19,797 nt of DNA from Sphingobacteriia bacterium (GTDB taxonomy: Bacteria > Bacteroidota > Bacteroidia > NS11-12g > UBA955), in assembly GCA_021151535.1 (NCBI GenBank), contig JAGKXC010000036.1, positions 1-19,797 on the forward strand, written 5' to 3'. The translations under genes and the position numbers were made by a program. The notes under the pieces were generated by a model that did no database searches, was not told the DNA's origin, and saw only the letters and a list, made by a program, of their open reading frames with translations. This document shows positions 15,996-19,797 of the stretch, piece after piece; the first letter of the stretch is position 1, and each line of letters opens with the position of its first letter.

Positions 15996-16028
15996 TATAT
16001 TTGTAATAATTGCAAAAAAATATTTTTG
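15996..16028 (+). promoter_or_regulatory. Promoter of the alanine dehydrogenase gene
   Basis: TTTG at 16000-16003, 17 bases, then TATTTTTG at 16021-16028: both Bacteroidota elements are exact. A second exact -7 box (TATATTTG, 15996-16003) overlaps the -33 element. The start codon is 62 bases further on, so this gene alone has an appreciable leader. The divergent region 15915-16090 also carries a five-pair AAGCC/GGCTT hairpin at 15970-15985. Confidence 0.6.
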
Positions 16029-16090
16029 AATTTGCGCTATGGGATTTAGAAAAATCAAAGAAATGTTCCTAAATTTATACATTGGTTGAT

Positions 16091-17305
16091 ATGTCGAAAA
16101 ATCTAGCTGAATCAATGCCTGAGGGAATAGCAATGCCATTAGCAAAAGCACTGGCTGTAGAACATAAACATGGGAGTTTGTTTATTGGAATTCCAAAAGA
16201 AACTACATTTCAAGAAAATAGGGTTCCGCTTACGCCGGCGGCAGTGGCTTTTTTAACAGCCAATGGACATCAAATTCGCATTGAAACTGGTGCAGGGAGG
16301 AATGCCAATTTCGCTGATAATCAATACTCAGAAGCAGGTGCACAAATTGTTACTCAACCACAAGAAATTTATCAGTGCGATACCATTTTAAAAATTGATC
16401 CACCAACAGCCAAAGAAGTGGAGATGATGAAACCGGGTCAGTTGCTCATTTCGGCGTTGCAAATCGATCAGTTGGATCCAGTTTTGTTGCGTAAAATGAT
16501 GGATAAAAAAATCAATGCACTCGCCTATGAATTCTTAGAAGATGATGGTGGAACGAGGCCAATAATTCGGGCAATGAGCGAAATAGCTGGTACTGCATCG
16601 ATTCTCATCGCCGCGGAGTATCTAAATAATACCCATATCGGAAAAGGGGAGTTACTCGGCGGTTTTGCGGGTGTTCCTCCAACACAAGTGGTAGTAATTG
16701 GTGCCGGGGCAGTAGGCGAATTTGCTACCAAAGCAGCCTTGGGTTTAGGCGCCAATGTAAAAGTCTTCGATAACAATATGTATCGATTAAGACGTATTCA
16801 AAAATCATTTGGATTCCATTTATATACCAGCACATTACAACCCCAAGTTTTGGCCAATTGCTTGTCACATGCGGATGTGGTAATCGGTGCCCTTGCAGGT
16901 AAAACCGCCCGTTCGCCCATCGTTGTTACGGAAGAAATGGTAATGACTATGCGCCCAAATTCGGTAATGATCGACGTGGCCATAGATAGAGGAGGGAACT
17001 TTGAAACCAGCGAATTAACTAATCACGAAACGCCTGTTTTTAAAAAGCATGATGTGATCCATTATTGTGTTCCCAATATTGCATCGCGTGTTTCAAGAAC
17101 CGCTTCCTATACCCTCAGTAATGTGTTTTCTCCCATGTTGGATGAAATGGCACAGATGGGCGGTTTTGCGGAGTTTGTTAAGATTAAACCTGGTGTAAGA
17201 AAAGGTACTTATTTATATCGTGGATCTTTAACCAACAGAAATTTGGCCGATAAATTTGGAATCAAATATCACGATATCGATTTGATGGCCGGTTTGTATT
17301 TGTAA
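16091..17305 (+). CDS. ald: Alanine dehydrogenase family protein
   Basis: A 404-residue member of the alanine dehydrogenase / transhydrogenase alpha fold. The N-terminal domain begins GIPKETTFQENRVPLTPAAV and has IETGAGRNANF. The NAD domain has VVIGAGAVGEFATKAALGLG followed by an acidic VFDNN that fits NAD, then DVVIGALAGKTARSPIV and MIDVAIDRGGNFETS, as in alanine dehydrogenase. The substrate-site lysine is present (K101 in ILKIDPP), but the active-site histidine of characterised enzymes is replaced by Gln124 (LISALQIDQ). An extra C-terminal segment follows the core. I believe Bacteroidota proteins often share these traits, so alanine oxidation is likely but not certain. ATG 16091 is preferred over TTG 16082. 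Its stop is two bases from the recF stop on the other strand. Confidence 0.85.
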   Translation: MSKNLAESMPEGIAMPLAKALAVEHKHGSLFIGIPKETTFQENRVPLTPAAVAFLTANGHQIRIETGAGRNANFADNQYSEAGAQIVTQPQEIYQCDTILKIDPPTAKEVEMMKPGQLLISALQIDQLDPVLLRKMMDKKINALAYEFLEDDGGTRPIIRAMSEIAGTASILIAAEYLNNTHIGKGELLGGFAGVPPTQVVVIGAGAVGEFATKAALGLGANVKVFDNNMYRLRRIQKSFGFHLYTSTLQPQVLANCLSHADVVIGALAGKTARSPIVVTEEMVMTMRPNSVMIDVAIDRGGNFETSELTNHETPVFKKHDVIHYCVPNIASRVSRTASYTLSNVFSPMLDEMAQMGGFAEFVKIKPGVRKGTYLYRGSLTNRNLADKFGIKYHDIDLMAGLYL

Positions 17306-17307
17306 AA

Positions 17308-18393
17308 TTATTCCGCATTAACCACCTGAATGTGGTTGTGTTCGCCACCCAACAACCTTAAATGGTGTTCAACCCGCTCAGGATGTGTGTCGGTTACGAT
17401 TATTTGACCAAATCCTTCACTGGCTACCAGTTCCATTAATGCATGCGCCCGCTGCTCATCAATCTTTTCAAAGATATCATCCAATAGCAAAATGGGTGTT
17501 TTGCCGGTTTTTTCTTGAAAATAGCGGAATTGGCTGATTTTCAATGCGATAACAAAAGATTTAATCTGGCCTTGTGAGCCAAATTTCTTCAACGGATTTT
17601 CATTTAAAGTAAACTCCCAATCGTCTTTGTGTACCCCGCCTGTGGTGCGCATCGCCATTACGTCGTTCCATTGGTTTTGCTTCAATAATTCTACAAAATT
17701 ACATTCATTTAATGGCGATGAATACTGGAGACTTGGAGTTTCTTTTCCGCCACTTAAATGTTGGTAAATACGCTGAAAAATGGGGTTGATTTCTTCTGTG
17801 AATTTCTGGCGAAACGCATGAATAAAGCTGCCGCTTGGAATCAATTTGGCATGAAAACTTTCCAATAAATCAGGATCCTGCATTCGTCCTTGCCACTGTT
17901 TTAGTAATGCATTTCTTTGATCAATTACCTTCCGATAAACCATCAAATGATGGAGGTATTCGGTGCTTAACTGACATAAAATCATATCGAAAAATCGCCG
18001 TCTCTCTTCACTGGCACCTAGCACCAATTCAATATCGTACGGAGAAATCATTACCGTTTGTAAAAAACCAACGTGATCTGCAATGCGTTGGTAGGCTTTC
18101 CCATTTTTTTTGATGCTCTTTTTGCCTTGTTCAAATTGAATAAGAATTTCCGTAGGCTCATCTTCATTTTGAAGTTGTGCTTTGATGGTAAAGAAATTCT
18201 CATTGTGTAAAATCAATTGACTATCAATGCTATTGAAATAACTTTTTCCATTAGCGATGTAATGGATTGCATCCAAACAATTGGTTTTACCCACCCCGTT
18301 GCTGCCGCTGAGAATGTTTACACCATCTTGCAAATTCAATACAAGACTTCTGTGATTTTTAAAGTGAAACAGCTGGATTTTTTCAACAAACAT
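17308..18393 (-). CDS. recF: DNA replication and repair protein RecF
   Basis: An SMC-like ATPase that helps load RecA at single-strand gaps with RecO and RecR. The 361-residue protein starts MFVEKIQLFHFKNHRSL, with Walker A GSNGVGKT at residues 30-37, the ABC-type signature in KKFGSQGQIKSF, and Walker B LLLDDIFEKID at about 302-312, followed by IIVTDTHPE. Length and order of motifs are those of RecF. Unlike many bacteria, recF is not next to dnaA/dnaN here; it is divergent from dnaE across 103 bases and convergent with ald, with no room for a separate terminator. A TACCTTTG box lies 11 bases before the start. Confidence 0.96.
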   Translation of the reverse strand: MFVEKIQLFHFKNHRSLVLNLQDGVNILSGSNGVGKTNCLDAIHYIANGKSYFNSIDSQLILHNENFFTIKAQLQNEDEPTEILIQFEQGKKSIKKNGKAYQRIADHVGFLQTVMISPYDIELVLGASEERRRFFDMILCQLSTEYLHHLMVYRKVIDQRNALLKQWQGRMQDPDLLESFHAKLIPSGSFIHAFRQKFTEEINPIFQRIYQHLSGGKETPSLQYSSPLNECNFVELLKQNQWNDVMAMRTTGGVHKDDWEFTLNENPLKKFGSQGQIKSFVIALKISQFRYFQEKTGKTPILLLDDIFEKIDEQRAHALMELVASEGFGQIIVTDTHPERVEHHLRLLGGEHNHIQVVNAE

Positions 18394-18404
18394 AGGCGAT
18401 ACAA

Positions 18405-18412
18405 CAAAGGTA
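18405..18412 (-). promoter_or_regulatory. -7 box TACCTTTG for recF
   Basis: An exact TAnnTTTG match on the minus strand, 11 bases before the recF ATG. A CTTGTG stretch 25 bases upstream might serve as -33 but the spacing is long. Confidence 0.5.
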
Positions 18413-18476
18413 CAATTTCATTAAAACGAGTAACCCACAAGTTATCTCCACTGCTATTTTAAACATGAAGATTTTG

Positions 18477-18484
18477 TAAATTCG
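18477..18484 (+). promoter_or_regulatory. Possible -7 box TAAATTCG for dnaE
   Basis: One mismatch from TAnnTTTG, 12 bases before the dnaE ATG, the same placement as the exact boxes of neighbouring genes. It shares the 103-base intergenic region with the recF promoter. Confidence 0.4.
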
Positions 18485-18496
18485 AAACCCTGCCTT

Positions 18497-19797
18497 ATGC
18501 CAGTTTTTTCACATTTACACGTACACACTCAATACTCATTGCTCGATGGTGCGGCAAGTATTAAAAGCTTGGTTAAAAAAGCCAAAGCCGATGGTATGCC
18601 TGCCCTGGCAATCACTGATCATGGGAATATGTTTGGCGCGTTTGAATTTTATCAAGCCGTTACTTACGAAGGATTGATCCCTGTAATTGGATGTGAATTT
18701 TATGTGGTGGAAGATCGGTTTCAGAAAACGTTTACACAAGGCACTAAAGACAAGCGATACCATCAATTGTTGTTGGCAAAAAATCAGCAAGGTTATGCAA
18801 ACTTGGCAAAGTTGTGTTCTTTGGGTTATTTGGATGGCTTGTATTCCAAATATCCTCGGGTTGATAAAGATTTGATTGAAAAGTACAGTGAAGGTTTGAT
18901 AGCAACTACATGTTGTATAGGTGCGCAAGTGCCGCAAGCCATTTTGTGGAAGGGTGAAGAGGAGGCTGAAAAGGTGTTTTTGGAATGGCATCGAATTTTT
19001 GGCGATGATTACTATATTGAATTACAGCGACATAACTTAAAAAATATTGATGGTACTGGAATAGACCAAGAGGATATCAATCAAACCTTGATTAAATGGG
19101 GTAGAAAGTACAATGTTCCCATTATTGCTACCAATGATTCACATTACACCGATAAAAAAGATGCCAACGCACATGATATTTTGTTGTGCATCAACACGGG
19201 TGAATTTCAATCTACACCCAAAGCTACCAATGAAGAGGGTGGAAAAGGTTATCGATTTGCATTTCCTAACGATGAGTTTTTCTTTAAAACCCAGGCCGAA
19301 ATGGCGGAGTTGTTTAAGGATATTCCAGAAGCGTTGGATAATACAAATCGATTAATCGACTCCATCACCCCGCCGAAATTAACCAGGGACATTGTGTTGC
19401 CGAATTTTGTGTTGCCCCAAGGGTTTGTGGATCAGAATGATTTCTTGAAACACTTAGCATATGAAGGTTGTCGTAAAAAATACGGCGGGGTGATACCAGC
19501 AAATGTTCAAGAAAGATTAGACTTTGAGCTCAATACCATTACCCAAAGTGGATTCGCGGGCTACTTCTTAATTGTGCAAGATTTTACCACCGCCGCCCGC
19601 GAAATGAATGTTTGGGTGGGGCCCGGTAGAGGTTCTGCAGCAGGTAGTTTGGTTGCCTATTGTTTGGGAATTACCAACGTAGATCCTGTAAAATATGATC
19701 TGCTTTTTGAGCGTTTCTTGAATCCTGAAAGGGTGAGTATGCCCGATGTGGATATTGACTTTGACGATGAGGGCCGAGACAAAGTAATCAACTATGT
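18497..19797 (+). CDS. dnaE: DNA polymerase III subunit alpha (3' partial)
   Basis: The replicative polymerase catalytic subunit, running off the window after 433 complete codons. It opens with the PHP domain: SHLHVHTQYSLLDG (residues 5-18), LAITDHGNMFGAFEFY, PVIGCEFYV, YHQLLLAKNQQGYANL, YYIELQRH and IIATNDSHYTDKKDANAHD, so the PHP metal ligands look largely present. The polymerase domain follows: GFAGYFLIVQDF, WVGPGRGSAAGSLVAYCLGI, and the catalytic PDVDIDFDD with Asp419 and Asp421 matching D401 and D403 of E. coli PolIII alpha. The window ends just after these residues, so the palm, fingers, third catalytic Asp and C-terminal domains lie outside. ATG 18497 is the only sensible start; the LHVHT motif follows immediately. 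Confidence 0.97.
   Translation, partial: MPVFSHLHVHTQYSLLDGAASIKSLVKKAKADGMPALAITDHGNMFGAFEFYQAVTYEGLIPVIGCEFYVVEDRFQKTFTQGTKDKRYHQLLLAKNQQGYANLAKLCSLGYLDGLYSKYPRVDKDLIEKYSEGLIATTCCIGAQVPQAILWKGEEEAEKVFLEWHRIFGDDYYIELQRHNLKNIDGTGIDQEDINQTLIKWGRKYNVPIIATNDSHYTDKKDANAHDILLCINTGEFQSTPKATNEEGGKGYRFAFPNDEFFFKTQAEMAELFKDIPEALDNTNRLIDSITPPKLTRDIVLPNFVLPQGFVDQNDFLKHLAYEGCRKKYGGVIPANVQERLDFELNTITQSGFAGYFLIVQDFTTAAREMNVWVGPGRGSAAGSLVAYCLGITNVDPVKYDLLFERFLNPERVSMPDVDIDFDDEGRDKVINY

Noticed and set aside
18536..18991. 151-residue open frame antisense to dnaE
   Set aside because: It lies wholly opposite the well-supported PHP domain, is rich in Cys/Phe/Gln/Thr as expected for a shadow frame, and has no recognisable domain.
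1..19797. CRISPR array, tRNA, rRNA, insertion sequence, prophage or defence island
   Set aside because: No evenly spaced direct repeats, no cloverleaf-like or rRNA segments, no transposase, integrase or phage proteins were seen; gene-free gaps are all below 180 bases.

Overview
The window is about 20 kb of a Bacteroidota chromosome. The phylum is supported by a secreted protein with a type B type IX secretion signal, by the DUF4837 and TIGR02757 families, by a malic enzyme fused to a phosphotransacetylase-like domain, and by TAnnTTTG promoter boxes in nearly every intergenic gap combined with no visible Shine-Dalgarno sequences. Taxonomy below phylum cannot be resolved by eye. Gene density is high and no gene-free stretch exceeds 180 bases.

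Layout. Bases 1-4900 (plus strand): the 3' part of maeB, a GNAT acetyltransferase, the intramembrane protease rseP, the Fe-S co-chaperone hscB and a PyrR-like phosphoribosyltransferase. Bases 4989-7484: an 831-residue secreted protein with a PKD domain, five tandem cysteine-bearing Ig-like repeats and a type IX sorting domain. Bases 7492-7893 (minus): a GxxExxY-family protein with altered motif residues. Bases 8045-9381 (plus): a dihydroorotase split by a one-base frameshift. Bases 9441-15914 (minus): read in transcription order, a closely packed set of mltD-like lytic transglycosylase, DUF4837 lipoprotein, purN, cystathionine gamma-synthase/lyase, TIGR02757 protein and trxA, a strong hairpin terminator, then a DUF58 protein. 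Bases 16091-17305 (plus): alanine dehydrogenase-like gene, ending two bases from the stop of recF (minus, 17308-18393). recF is divergent from dnaE (plus, 18497 to the window edge).

How the genes work together. Most encode core functions: central carbon and amino-acid metabolism (maeB, ald, CGS), nucleotide synthesis (pyrC, purN, PyrR-like), envelope maintenance and stress (rseP, mltD, DUF4837), redox and Fe-S biogenesis (trxA, hscB), and replication and repair (recF, dnaE). I see no phage, transposon, CRISPR array, tRNA or rRNA, and no convincing novel multi-gene system. The best leads are the pyrC frameshift, the missing catalytic histidine in the alanine dehydrogenase, the degenerate GxxExxY protein, the periodic repeats of the secreted protein, promoters placed so close to start codons that transcripts should be nearly leaderless, an over-represented GGCGAT hexamer, and a DNA-glycosylase-like signature in the TIGR02757 protein.
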